Source: Marinobacter vinifirmus (lineage in GTDB: Bacteria > Pseudomonadota > Gammaproteobacteria > Pseudomonadales > Oleiphilaceae). Taken from it: DNA of 64,000 bases. Shown here one piece after another: positions 40,262-48,314 of this stretch. The notes beneath the pieces were generated by a model. That model was not told the origin of the DNA and searched no databases. It saw only the letters and a list, made by a program, of their open reading frames with translations. Within the stretch, counting starts at the first letter, position 1. Each line of letters starts with the position of its first letter. The DNA lies in the NCBI RefSeq assembly GCF_002258215.1, contig NZ_NEFY01000014.1, positions 1 through 64,000 of the forward strand, in the 5' to 3' direction. A program made the translations under genes and the position numbers.

Positions 40262-41364
40262 AAGCCATGGCAAAACAGTCTGGCCTGACCCTGGTCGAGC
40301 TTCTGATTGCGTCCACCCTCGGGTTGATCCTTTTGTTGGGCGTGGTTCAGCTGTTTGTAAGCAGCAGTGATTCGTTCCGGATGGCGGAGTCGATTGGCCG
40401 GATGCAGGAATCCGGGCGGCTTGCGCAGGATGTGTTGGGTAGGGCTATTCGGAATGCGGATTATTGGGGGTGCTTGCAGGGCGTTGAGGTGGATAGTGTG
40501 CTTGACCCCGATGGGGATGATTACGATCCAGATCTACATGACTTTAACGGGGCGCCGGGTGTGACATTCGATGTTTCGGACGGTTCGAATAACGGTGTTG
40601 CCGGCTCTGTCATTATCAGCTTGAAAGGGGTAAGAAGCGCGGGCATAAGAATGTCTAGTACTCATCAAGTTTCCGCTTCTTCTTCACAGATAAAGCTTGA
40701 GTCACTCCCATCTGGGTTGTTGGACAAGTCTGGTGTGGTCATGCTCTCGGATTGCCAGAATGCGGTGGTATTTCAACTAACCAGCGTAAATGAAAACTCG
40801 CTTACCATTGGCCACAATACGGGAAGCGTTGTTGATCCTGGCAACATGAAAAAAGTCGGTGGTGGCTGTCCGAATGGCAGTAATTCGGCGAACTGCTTCC
40901 CTGATACTTATGAAAACGGTGAGATTTTTCTACCTTTTACCGAGATTTATCGTCTGAGCGAGGATGCTGATGGCCGGCGTTCTATGTTTTTGACGCGAGG
41001 AATTAGCGGGTCTTCTGCAAAACCGGTGAGCTTGGAGTTAGTTTCCGATGTTATCGAGATGGAAGCTCAGGTTGGCATTGGAACACAAGGGGACAATGTC
41101 ATCACAAGCTGGCTGGATGTAACCAATGCCAACCTCGCAACTATTAACTCCAGCTACGTAAAAGCTGTAAGAATCAGCCTGCTCGTGCGTAGCCCGGAAG
41201 ACCGCGTAGCCCGGCAGCGTCAACAGGTCTGCTTCCCCGCCTGGACGGACTGCAGTTCCAGCGCCAACCTCTGGGAGCCGGCCGATGCCAACGATCGCCA
41301 TTACTACCGCGTGTATACGTCAACCTACAGCATTCGCAACCGGCTGCTGAACACCGGAACCTGA
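40258..41364 (+). CDS. pilW: Type IV minor pilin PilW
   Basis: A 368-residue large minor pilin with leader KQSG|LTLVELLIASTLGLILLLGVV, consistent with PilD processing. It shows the typical PilW helix SSSDSFRMAESIGRMQESGRLAQDVLGRAIRNADYWGC, read here in two parts, and ends YSIRNR.LLNTGT. The start overlaps pilV (ATGA); an in-frame ATG at 40267 is also possible. The middle of the gene (about 40600-41100) is clearly AT-richer than the flanking genome, with codons such as AGA, TCT and ATA that neighbours avoid. This fits fast divergence of surface-exposed pilins or gene exchange. Confidence 0.9.
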   Translation: MKAMAKQSGLTLVELLIASTLGLILLLGVVQLFVSSSDSFRMAESIGRMQESGRLAQDVLGRAIRNADYWGCLQGVEVDSVLDPDGDDYDPDLHDFNGAPGVTFDVSDGSNNGVAGSVIISLKGVRSAGIRMSSTHQVSASSSQIKLESLPSGLLDKSGVVMLSDCQNAVVFQLTSVNENSLTIGHNTGSVVDPGNMKKVGGGCPNGSNSANCFPDTYENGEIFLPFTEIYRLSEDADGRRSMFLTRGISGSSAKPVSLELVSDVIEMEAQVGIGTQGDNVITSWLDVTNANLATINSSYVKAVRISLLVRSPEDRVARQRQQVCFPAWTDCSSSANLWEPADANDRHYYRVYTSTYSIRNRLLNTGT

Positions 41365-41366
41365 GG

Positions 41367-41996
41367 ATGAACAAGTTGCCGATGAAGTCCAAAAATACCG
41401 TTACACCCCGCAGACAGCAGGGCGCTGCTCTGCTCGTGAGTCTGGTTATTCTGCTAGTACTGACCGTGCTGGCACTATCCAGCATGCAGGGCACCACTCT
41501 TCAGGAGCGGATGGTGTCGTCCCAACGGGATGCCCAGATTGCGCTCGAGGGTGCCGAGTTCGCCCTCCAAGCTGCCGAAGCTGAACTGGCCGGGCCAACC
41601 CTTCCAACATTTGAAAACAGTAATGGCCTTTATCAGGAAGGTGACGACTTGCCAGCAAAACTACAAACACTACAGGGTATTTTGGATCCGGAGTCATGGA
41701 TGGCCTCCGAAAGTGGGGGGAGTGGCAACGGTACAAGAGAAATCGATGATGATGGCTTGTGTGATGATCTTGGCGATGATGATTTGTGGGCGGAATGTCC
41801 GCGCTACTTCATCAAAGCCACCCCCGGCGTCGGCTCTGCCAGCAGTAGTGGCTTTGGTTTGGGTATTGGTGGCGCCGGAGACAGCGTCCAGCGATCCGGC
41901 CTTAGCGGAACAGTATACCGAGTAGTCGCATTCAGCAGTGGTGCATCAGGACAGGCCGTAAGAGCCATCGAAGCCTATGTGGTTCGTGCCGATTGA
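41367..41996 (+). CDS. pilX: Type IV minor pilin PilX
   Basis: A 209-residue prepilin of the PilX type: leader RRQQG|AALLVSLVILLVLTVLALSSMQGTTLQERM, read as AALLVSLVILLVLTVLAL plus the family motif MQGTTLQERM. It is followed by NRDAQ-like QRDAQIALEGAEFALQ. As in other PilX/GspK-like pilins, Glu5 is absent, a feature thought to let the pilin sit at or near the filament tip. The insert DDDGLCDDLGDDDLW is very acidic and may bind calcium. It lies two bases after pilW. Confidence 0.88.
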   Translation: MNKLPMKSKNTVTPRRQQGAALLVSLVILLVLTVLALSSMQGTTLQERMVSSQRDAQIALEGAEFALQAAEAELAGPTLPTFENSNGLYQEGDDLPAKLQTLQGILDPESWMASESGGSGNGTREIDDDGLCDDLGDDDLWAECPRYFIKATPGVGSASSSGFGLGIGGAGDSVQRSGLSGTVYRVVAFSSGASGQAVRAIEAYVVRAD

Positions 41997-42028
41997 TCAG
42001 GCGTAAACAAGCGCCCGGAGATTAGACA

Positions 42029-45000
42029 ATGAAGATGAAGCAATTCTTGAAGCAGGTAACACAGAGTCTGTCGGTTGCGCTGTTTGTCGGCTTTCCGGTG
42101 GCGGGTTGGTCGGCAACGGTTTCGGACAGGCCGTTATTTGTGGATGCGGTGGTTGATCACAACCTGATCTTTTCGGTTGATGACTCAGGGAGTATGGATT
42201 TTGAGATTCTGGCGCCGGCAGTGGGCGGATATAGCGCGGTGGATGGGGGCTGGTTGTTCAATCCTGAGTCTGGTTCCGGACGTTACGCGACAGACACTGA
42301 GCGGCCTTATAACCGAGGGTTAAGGCTTAGCAATACGGGTGAGTCTTTCAAGAGTTTTAGTAGGTCTAATTTTTACCTTCGTTCCAATGATTACAACTAT
42401 CAATACTATGATCCATCGGAGGCATACAAGCCCTGGCCCGGGTATAACAGCACCGAGTTTGGGAACCAGTCTGTTACTTCTGCAAAGCTTGATCCCGGTC
42501 TCTCCAGTTCACTGACGGTCGATTTGACCGAGGCTGGAGGGCTTGGTTTGGGCAGCGATGATATTCCAGCAACTTTGTTTCTAAAAATCACGAGTGGTGA
42601 GGTCGTTTCACGACAAGAAGAAAAGCTTTATTTCAGCTGTCCCACAGGTGAGCAGCCTAATCCTAACGATCCATCTGAATGCGGTGTGATTGAGAGAGAA
42701 TGCTTCTTCATATTTTGCAGCGATGTATTTAAGTTTAGAAGTGATCGCCTATATGAAACCCGAATGACAGATCTACCTATTGCGGATTGTTCTGATTTGG
42801 GAGACACAAACTGGTATGGAACATGGAGGCAGTCCAGTTTTGACAGTAGCGCCTGGATTCTGAAGAAAAGTGGAGGAATAGAAATAGAGCCCAGAAAAAT
42901 TGCCTTCGCCCCGGACGGCGCCTGTCTCCAGCGTTTGGAGTTCAAGGATGAGGGTAACAACAAGCAGGAGGTCTACGAAGCACTGAATGGTATCGATTCG
43001 GTTGATGACTTCTTTGCTGCCCAGCAACAAAACTTCGCGAACTGGTTCTCATACTACCGCCGTCGTCACCAGGTTGTCCGTTCGGCTATCGCTCAGTCAG
43101 TTCTCGGCCTCGAGAATCTGAACATGGGGATTTTCTGGTTTCATAACCACCGTGATATGGCGGACAAGTTGTACAGCACGGAAATCGACGGAAACATTGA
43201 TACCTTCCTGAGTGAGCACTACTCGCGGTTTGGCAATGGCAATTGGAAAGGTGGTGGAACCCCAACCCGTGAATCGTTGCAGCATGCCGGCAGGGAGTAT
43301 GGCAAGAAGACGGTCCGAGGCACCTTGGAGTGCCGAAAAAACTTTACTCTTCTGTTTACCGATGGCTATGCCAACAACCCAAGTATAACGATTGATGCCG
43401 GGAATGCTGATAGCAAGGCTGATGCACCATTCGTGAACAAAGACTATTCAGGGACCTTGGGCGATATTGCTTACTATTATGGTGAGGCGCTGAGGAGCGG
43501 CGGGAAAAAGGTGACTGGCGGCCGTATGCGCTTGCCCGAAGAGTGCGGCACAGGTCTTCAGGAGCCCTGGATGGACTGTAATACTGAGTTCCATATGAAT
43601 ACCTATGCCGTTGCGCTGGGCATGGAAGGCCAGAAGATTGCTGGCAAAGGTTACTCCAAGGTGATTGATGCCCACACGAATCCGCCGGATTGGGGCGATT
43701 CTGATATGGGATTTGGTCGGGGCTCTGTTCAGTCGGCCCAAATTGATGATCTCTACCATTCAGCGGTGAATGGAAAAGGCGAGTATTACGATGCAAAGTC
43801 TTCAACGGCTCTGGTTAAAGCGCTGGAAGATGCCATGGATGATATCGGCGCTCAGCTCGGTAGTGGTTCCAACGTCAGCTTTAATACAACATCGTTGCGA
43901 AGTGGCGGTTACATCTATAGTGCCCAGTTCACATCAAAAATCTGGACAGGAACGCTGCGTGCGGAAGCCATCGACAAGGATGGGATCATTTCAAGCAGGA
44001 AATGGGATGCCGCAATACTGCTGGATGGCCGGAATCTGTCTGATAATCCTCGTCGGATTATTACCTTCAATGGTGACGGCGTCGACTTTGATTGGGATGA
44101 GTTGAGCCTGAATCAAAAAGCGGATCTTAAAGGTGGTGGTTCGGATGAGCTGGGCAAAGCAAGGCTTTCTTATCTGAGTGGCAATAGTGTGACTGGACTC
44201 GAAGGGGTTCCATTCCGGGATCGGGGCAGCAGGCTTGGTGCCATTATTAACTCGTCCCCGGTGTTTGTTGGGGAGCCGAACAAGATTTGGCCAGACGATT
44301 CAAAGTTCGGTGCCACCGCCTATAGTGCCTACAAAGCCGATAAGAAAAGTCGCACAGAGGTGGTCTATGTGGGCGCCAACGATGGCATGCTCCACGGGTT
44401 TGATGCAGATAGCGGCCAGGAAGTCATCGCCTACATACCAGGCTTCCTTTACTCGACCGAGGCAGAGAAAGGGCTGAGCGCCCTGACGATTCCTGATCTG
44501 GATTATCAAAGCTATGTCGACCTGCCGCTTAATACCTCTGACGTTTATGTGAACGAAGCATGGCGCTCTATTGTTATTGGTGGCTCCCGTGGTGGCAAGC
44601 CAGGACTCTTTGCCCTGGACGTAACGGATCCATCGTCCTTCGCTTCAGGCTCGGCAAGCGCTATCACCATGTGGGAGTTTACCGACAATAATCTCGGTAA
44701 CATGACAGAGGCAGCTCAGATTACGCTGCTGAAGTGGGGAGAGAATGACTACCGCTGGAGTGCTGTCTTCAGTAATGGCTACGACGCACCAGAAGGTCAT
44801 AGTGGACTGTTTATTCTGGATATCGCCAATATCGCGAACCGAAAATTTATAGATCTGGGTACGGGTAAGGGACTCTCGCCAGTGCGCCTGGTTGACCACC
44901 TGGACTCCGATGGCAATCCCAACAGCGACGGTGTTGCTGACAGAGCCTATGCAGGAGACCTGGACGGAAATCTTTGGGCATTCGATCTGACGGGTGGTGC

Positions 45001-45772
45001 GGATAGCTGGAGTTTCGAAGTTTTATATACCGCTAGAGAAGCAGATGGAACCCCTCAGCCCATCACTGCGCAGCCAGATATTGCTCGCAACGATTTCGAC
45101 TCAACGCTTACCGATCCCAATTTGCTGGTGTTCTTTGGTACTGGTAAATATCTTGAGGCGGCCGATATTCCCCAGGCAGCTGATGCCAGCGATGCGCAGC
45201 CTCAGACCTTCTACGGCATCAGTGATCGCGGCACCAATGTGAACGCGACGAATGTTGCACTGAGTCGCAGTGATCTTGTTAAACGAGAATTTACCGGCGG
45301 CTCGGTAACGGTGGATGGTGAATCTGTGCCTGTCCGTAAAACGGATGGCAAAGCCCTTGAAGACTGGTCAGCGAAGTTTGGCTGGTATGTCGACCTTCCA
45401 GGTGGAGGCGAGCGGGTTGTCGAGCCGCCGAGGGTTCGCGGGGAGTTCATTGTATTCGCCTCGACAATTCCAACCGGAGGTGATCCTTGCGGCGGTGGCG
45501 GTAGTTCCTTCCTGACGGCATTGCAGTTGGATGGTTCAACTGATCCGAATAAAGCCATCATTGACGTGAATAACGACGGCAAACTGGATGGCACGGACGA
45601 AGGTTGGGCCGGTGTGTTCTACGGAGATGGCATTATCACGAGCTTTGCCCTGATTGATGACCTGGCTCTGACTTCAGACTCCGGGGCGAAAAAGAGTGCC
45701 TACCTCACCAACTTCGGTGGCGGCACCAACGCAACGGGCCGCATAGGTTGGACAGAACTGGTGGATTTCTAA
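42029..45772 (+). CDS. pilY1: Type IV pilus tip adhesin/assembly protein PilY1
   Basis: A 1247-residue exported protein with a signal peptide ending about GWSA. The N-terminal half is a von Willebrand A-like domain with MIDAS D51-x-S53-x-S55 (DDSGSMD), the threonine in GGGTPTRESLQ, and LLFTDGYAN. The C-terminal half is the PilY1 beta-propeller (YVGANDGMLHGFDADSG). Two calcium-binding type loops occur: DSDGNPNSD (959-967) and DVNNDGKLD (1179-1187). PilY1 caps the pilus, helps extension and senses surfaces in Pseudomonas. The 5' third is AT-rich for this genome. Confidence 0.93.
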   Translation: MKMKQFLKQVTQSLSVALFVGFPVAGWSATVSDRPLFVDAVVDHNLIFSVDDSGSMDFEILAPAVGGYSAVDGGWLFNPESGSGRYATDTERPYNRGLRLSNTGESFKSFSRSNFYLRSNDYNYQYYDPSEAYKPWPGYNSTEFGNQSVTSAKLDPGLSSSLTVDLTEAGGLGLGSDDIPATLFLKITSGEVVSRQEEKLYFSCPTGEQPNPNDPSECGVIERECFFIFCSDVFKFRSDRLYETRMTDLPIADCSDLGDTNWYGTWRQSSFDSSAWILKKSGGIEIEPRKIAFAPDGACLQRLEFKDEGNNKQEVYEALNGIDSVDDFFAAQQQNFANWFSYYRRRHQVVRSAIAQSVLGLENLNMGIFWFHNHRDMADKLYSTEIDGNIDTFLSEHYSRFGNGNWKGGGTPTRESLQHAGREYGKKTVRGTLECRKNFTLLFTDGYANNPSITIDAGNADSKADAPFVNKDYSGTLGDIAYYYGEALRSGGKKVTGGRMRLPEECGTGLQEPWMDCNTEFHMNTYAVALGMEGQKIAGKGYSKVIDAHTNPPDWGDSDMGFGRGSVQSAQIDDLYHSAVNGKGEYYDAKSSTALVKALEDAMDDIGAQLGSGSNVSFNTTSLRSGGYIYSAQFTSKIWTGTLRAEAIDKDGIISSRKWDAAILLDGRNLSDNPRRIITFNGDGVDFDWDELSLNQKADLKGGGSDELGKARLSYLSGNSVTGLEGVPFRDRGSRLGAIINSSPVFVGEPNKIWPDDSKFGATAYSAYKADKKSRTEVVYVGANDGMLHGFDADSGQEVIAYIPGFLYSTEAEKGLSALTIPDLDYQSYVDLPLNTSDVYVNEAWRSIVIGGSRGGKPGLFALDVTDPSSFASGSASAITMWEFTDNNLGNMTEAAQITLLKWGENDYRWSAVFSNGYDAPEGHSGLFILDIANIANRKFIDLGTGKGLSPVRLVDHLDSDGNPNSDGVADRAYAGDLDGNLWAFDLTGGADSWSFEVLYTAREADGTPQPITAQPDIARNDFDSTLTDPNLLVFFGTGKYLEAADIPQAADASDAQPQTFYGISDRGTNVNATNVALSRSDLVKREFTGGSVTVDGESVPVRKTDGKALEDWSAKFGWYVDLPGGGERVVEPPRVRGEFIVFASTIPTGGDPCGGGGSSFLTALQLDGSTDPNKAIIDVNNDGKLDGTDEGWAGVFYGDGIITSFALIDDLALTSDSGAKKSAYLTNFGGGTNATGRIGWTELVDF

Positions 45773-45781
45773 GGATCTCTT

Positions 45782-46249
45782 ATGCTGCAACACATGAAGC
45801 GGGCGCCTGCCGGCGCTCGCGGTTTTACCCTGATCGAGTTGATGATTGTGGTTGCGATCATCGGCATCCTGGCAGCCATTGCGTTTCCGTCCTACCAGAA
45901 CTATGTCACCAAAACCCGAAGGGCGGATGCCCAGGCGGCCTTGACAGGATTTGCGACGGCGATGGAGCGGTATTACACCGACAATCGCAATACCTATCTG
46001 GGGGCTGCTGATGGCGGCTCGAATACGGGTAAGCCGCATAGCAGCGTGTTTCCCTCGCAAGCCCCTCTGGATGGCGCCACCAAGTTTTATAACCTGACGA
46101 TTGCGTCGGCTAACCGTAACAGTTACACGCTTCAGGCGAGCCCGATAGCAGGTAGTGCCCAGGCAGGTGACGGCAATCTCCAATTGCTGTCGAACGGCAC
46201 CCGCCGTTGGCAGAAAGATGGCTCCACCTGGGTGGAGTGGGACGACTGA
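45782..46249 (+). CDS. pilE: Type IV minor pilin PilE
   Basis: A 155-residue prepilin with the canonical leader ARG|FTLIELMIVVAIIGILAAIAFPSYQNYV and the PilE-type continuation RRADAQAALTGFATAMERYYTDNRNTYLGAA. It ends LLSNGTRRWQKDGSTWVEWDD, the tail common to PilE minor pilins (NSGTRGW..W). AAGGA seven bases upstream supports the start. It is last in the operon; only 16 bases separate it from the convergent fimT. Despite the similar name it is not the neisserial major pilin. Confidence 0.9.
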   Translation: MLQHMKRAPAGARGFTLIELMIVVAIIGILAAIAFPSYQNYVTKTRRADAQAALTGFATAMERYYTDNRNTYLGAADGGSNTGKPHSSVFPSQAPLDGATKFYNLTIASANRNSYTLQASPIAGSAQAGDGNLQLLSNGTRRWQKDGSTWVEWDD

Positions 46250-46263
46250 CTTCTCGTTCTTCG

Positions 46264-46295
46264 GCCTACGGGCAGCTTACGTTCCGCCCGTAGGC
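46264..46295. repeat. Inverted repeat at the convergent pilE/fimT junction
   Basis: GCCTACGGGC (46264-46273) and GCCCGTAGGC (46286-46295) form a perfect 10-bp stem. It overlaps the last codons of fimT (AYGRN) and has no T run on either side. It may slow transcription between the two convergent genes. Confidence 0.5.
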
Positions 46296-46826
46296 ATCCT
46301 CTACAATGCCGTCGTTATTGAAATCTCTGGCCAGTATTGGCCGCCCGCCCATATTGATGCGTATCTGAAAGGCTTTTTCCTGCTTGTCATCGTTGGGGCA
46401 CCATAACAGGTGGCCGATGCTGTCCCGGGCCATGCCGGTTGGGCGAAATGCGAAGTGCTTGCGGACTCCGGTTCTTCCGTAGAGCTGCCCTGTATCGGGT
46501 GCCGGGATAATTTGCAGGATGTCGGCCTGGTCTTCGAGTTTCCTCGTTCGCTTTGGGTCACTGAAAATGGTGATTGGGCGGTTCCAGTCACGTATACATC
46601 GGTCGTTCTCGTCGAGCGGGCATAGGGTTACATTTACGCCCCGGGAAATCGCATGGGTTCGAGCATGGTTGATACCGCTGAGCAGGTCATTCAGCAGGGC
46701 TTTGCGTTCAGAGTTCTCTATCAGCTTGCCCATGGCAGGGGCGCCGATGCCCAGAGCGATCGAAAGAATGGTAATAACCAACAAGAGTTCGATCAGGGTG
46801 AAGCCCCGATCAGGCAGGTTTCGCAT
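46266..46826 (-). CDS. fimT: Type IV minor pilin FimT-like (GspH domain)
   Basis: A 186-residue prepilin with leader PDRG|FTLIELLLVITILSIALGIGAPAMGKLIENSE and a GspH domain (HARTHAISRGVNVTLCPLDENDRC). In P. aeruginosa fimT lies between pilSR and fimU in one orientation; here it is next to pilR, but on the opposite strand from the fimU-pilE operon. In Legionella and Xanthomonas FimT homologs bind DNA during natural transformation through a C-terminal GRxR motif; the C-terminus here has GGRPILARD, not a clear match. It lies upstream-adjacent to pilR's 3' end and is probably transcribed alone. Confidence 0.82.
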   Translation of the reverse strand: MRNLPDRGFTLIELLLVITILSIALGIGAPAMGKLIENSERKALLNDLLSGINHARTHAISRGVNVTLCPLDENDRCIRDWNRPITIFSDPKRTRKLEDQADILQIIPAPDTGQLYGRTGVRKHFAFRPTGMARDSIGHLLWCPNDDKQEKAFQIRINMGGRPILARDFNNDGIVEDAYGRNVSCP

Positions 46827-46884
46827 AGTAACATCCTTGTGTTTGTGATTTTCCGGCCTGATTCCTTCAGGCCGGACCTATTAT

Positions 46885-48264
46885 CTATTCCATCCCCAGC
46901 TTCTTCAACCGATACCGCAACGCCCGAAAACTGATCCCCAGCCGCTTGGCCGCCGCCGTCTTGTTCCACCGGGTCGCCTCCAGCGCCTTTTCAATCGCCT
47001 GCCGTTCAATGCTCTCCAGGTACCCTTCCAGGTCAATCTCCCCCTCAGGCACCGGCACGGCTCCCGAATCTGAGTTACCAGCTTCGGCAGAGAAAGAGCC
47101 TCCGGGCGCCACGCCCCCGCCCAGATGCAGGTCCTCCGCATCAATCCGATCGTCATCACACAGGGTAAACGCCCGCTCCAGAATGTTCTCCAGTTCCCGC
47201 ACGTTACCGGGGAAGTCGTAGCCTCTCAGGCGGTCGGCGGCGGCGGGGGTCAGCCTTGCCGGGTCGCATTCGTATTCCCGGGCGATGCGCCCGAGGATGT
47301 GGCTGGCCAGCAGGGGGATGTCGTCGCCTCGGTCCCGCAGTGGCGGGACGGCCAGTTCGATTACGTTAATGCGGTAGAACAAATCCTGGCGGAAGCTGCC
47401 TTCCTGCACCAGTTCCGGCAGGTTTTTGTGGGTGGCGCTGAGGATGCGGATGTCTACGGCGATTTCCTGGGAGTCGCCCACCGGGCGTACGGCTTTTTCC
47501 TGGATGGCGCGCAGTAGTTTTACCTGCATGGCCAGGGGCAGGTCGGCCACTTCGTCCAGGAAAAGAGTGCCGCCGTCGGCGCTGCGGAACAGGCCGGGTT
47601 TATTGTCAATGGCGCCGGTGAAGCTGCCTTTCTTGTGGCCGAAGAATTCGCTTTCCATCAGTTCAGACGGTATGGCTCCGCAGTTGACGGCGATGAATGG
47701 GCCGTCGGCTCTCGGGCCTTGCAGGTGGATCATCTGGGCAACCAGTTCTTTACCGCTGCCGGATTCACCGCTGATAAACACCGGAGCCTGGCTGCGGGCC
47801 AGTTTGCGGGCTTGGTTGCGCAGTTTGCGGATTTGCGGGGATTCTCCCAGCAGCAGGCCGGGCTCGTCGTTTTCTTCGGCCGGTTGCAGTTTGGGCTCGG
47901 ACAGTTTCAGGGCGCTGTTTACCAGCTCCCGCAGGCGGGGTAGTTCCACCGGTTTGGAGACAAAATCAAAGGCGCCGGCTTTTAGCGATTCAATGGCAGT
48001 GTCCATGCTGCCGTAGGCGGTAATCACCGCTACCGGCGTGTTTGGGGTGTTTTGCTGAATCCACTGCACCAGTTCTATGCCATTGCCGTCAGGCAGGTTC
48101 ATGTCGGTCAGGCACAGGTTGGGCTGGTGTTGGGCCAGTAAACTCCGGGCGCTGGCCAGGTCGGGCGCGGTGTAGGCCTCTATGCCCATGCGGGTGAGGG
48201 TAATTTCCAGCAGGTCCCGGATATCCGGTTCGTCGTCTACGATCAGCGCGGTCTGTTTTGTCAT
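46885..48264 (-). CDS. pilR: Sigma-54-dependent response regulator PilR
   Basis: A 459-residue NtrC-family activator of the two-component pair that drives the major pilin gene in Pseudomonas. The receiver domain has phospho-acceptor D54 (LTDMNLPDG). The AAA+ domain has Walker A GESGSGKE and the sigma-54 contact loop GSFTGA, the serine variant of GAFTGA. The Fis-type helix-turn-helix is EATRWNKTAAAKRLGISFRALRYRLKKLG. It follows pilS on the minus strand after a 50-base gap. No pilA gene is in the window, so the main target is elsewhere. Confidence 0.94.
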   Translation of the reverse strand: MTKQTALIVDDEPDIRDLLEITLTRMGIEAYTAPDLASARSLLAQHQPNLCLTDMNLPDGNGIELVQWIQQNTPNTPVAVITAYGSMDTAIESLKAGAFDFVSKPVELPRLRELVNSALKLSEPKLQPAEENDEPGLLLGESPQIRKLRNQARKLARSQAPVFISGESGSGKELVAQMIHLQGPRADGPFIAVNCGAIPSELMESEFFGHKKGSFTGAIDNKPGLFRSADGGTLFLDEVADLPLAMQVKLLRAIQEKAVRPVGDSQEIAVDIRILSATHKNLPELVQEGSFRQDLFYRINVIELAVPPLRDRGDDIPLLASHILGRIAREYECDPARLTPAAADRLRGYDFPGNVRELENILERAFTLCDDDRIDAEDLHLGGGVAPGGSFSAEAGNSDSGAVPVPEGEIDLEGYLESIERQAIEKALEATRWNKTAAAKRLGISFRALRYRLKKLGME

Positions 48265-48314
48265 TATCTGTGTTCAGTTCTTTGATGAATGGCAGTGCGT
48301 TGGCAGCCTGGCGG

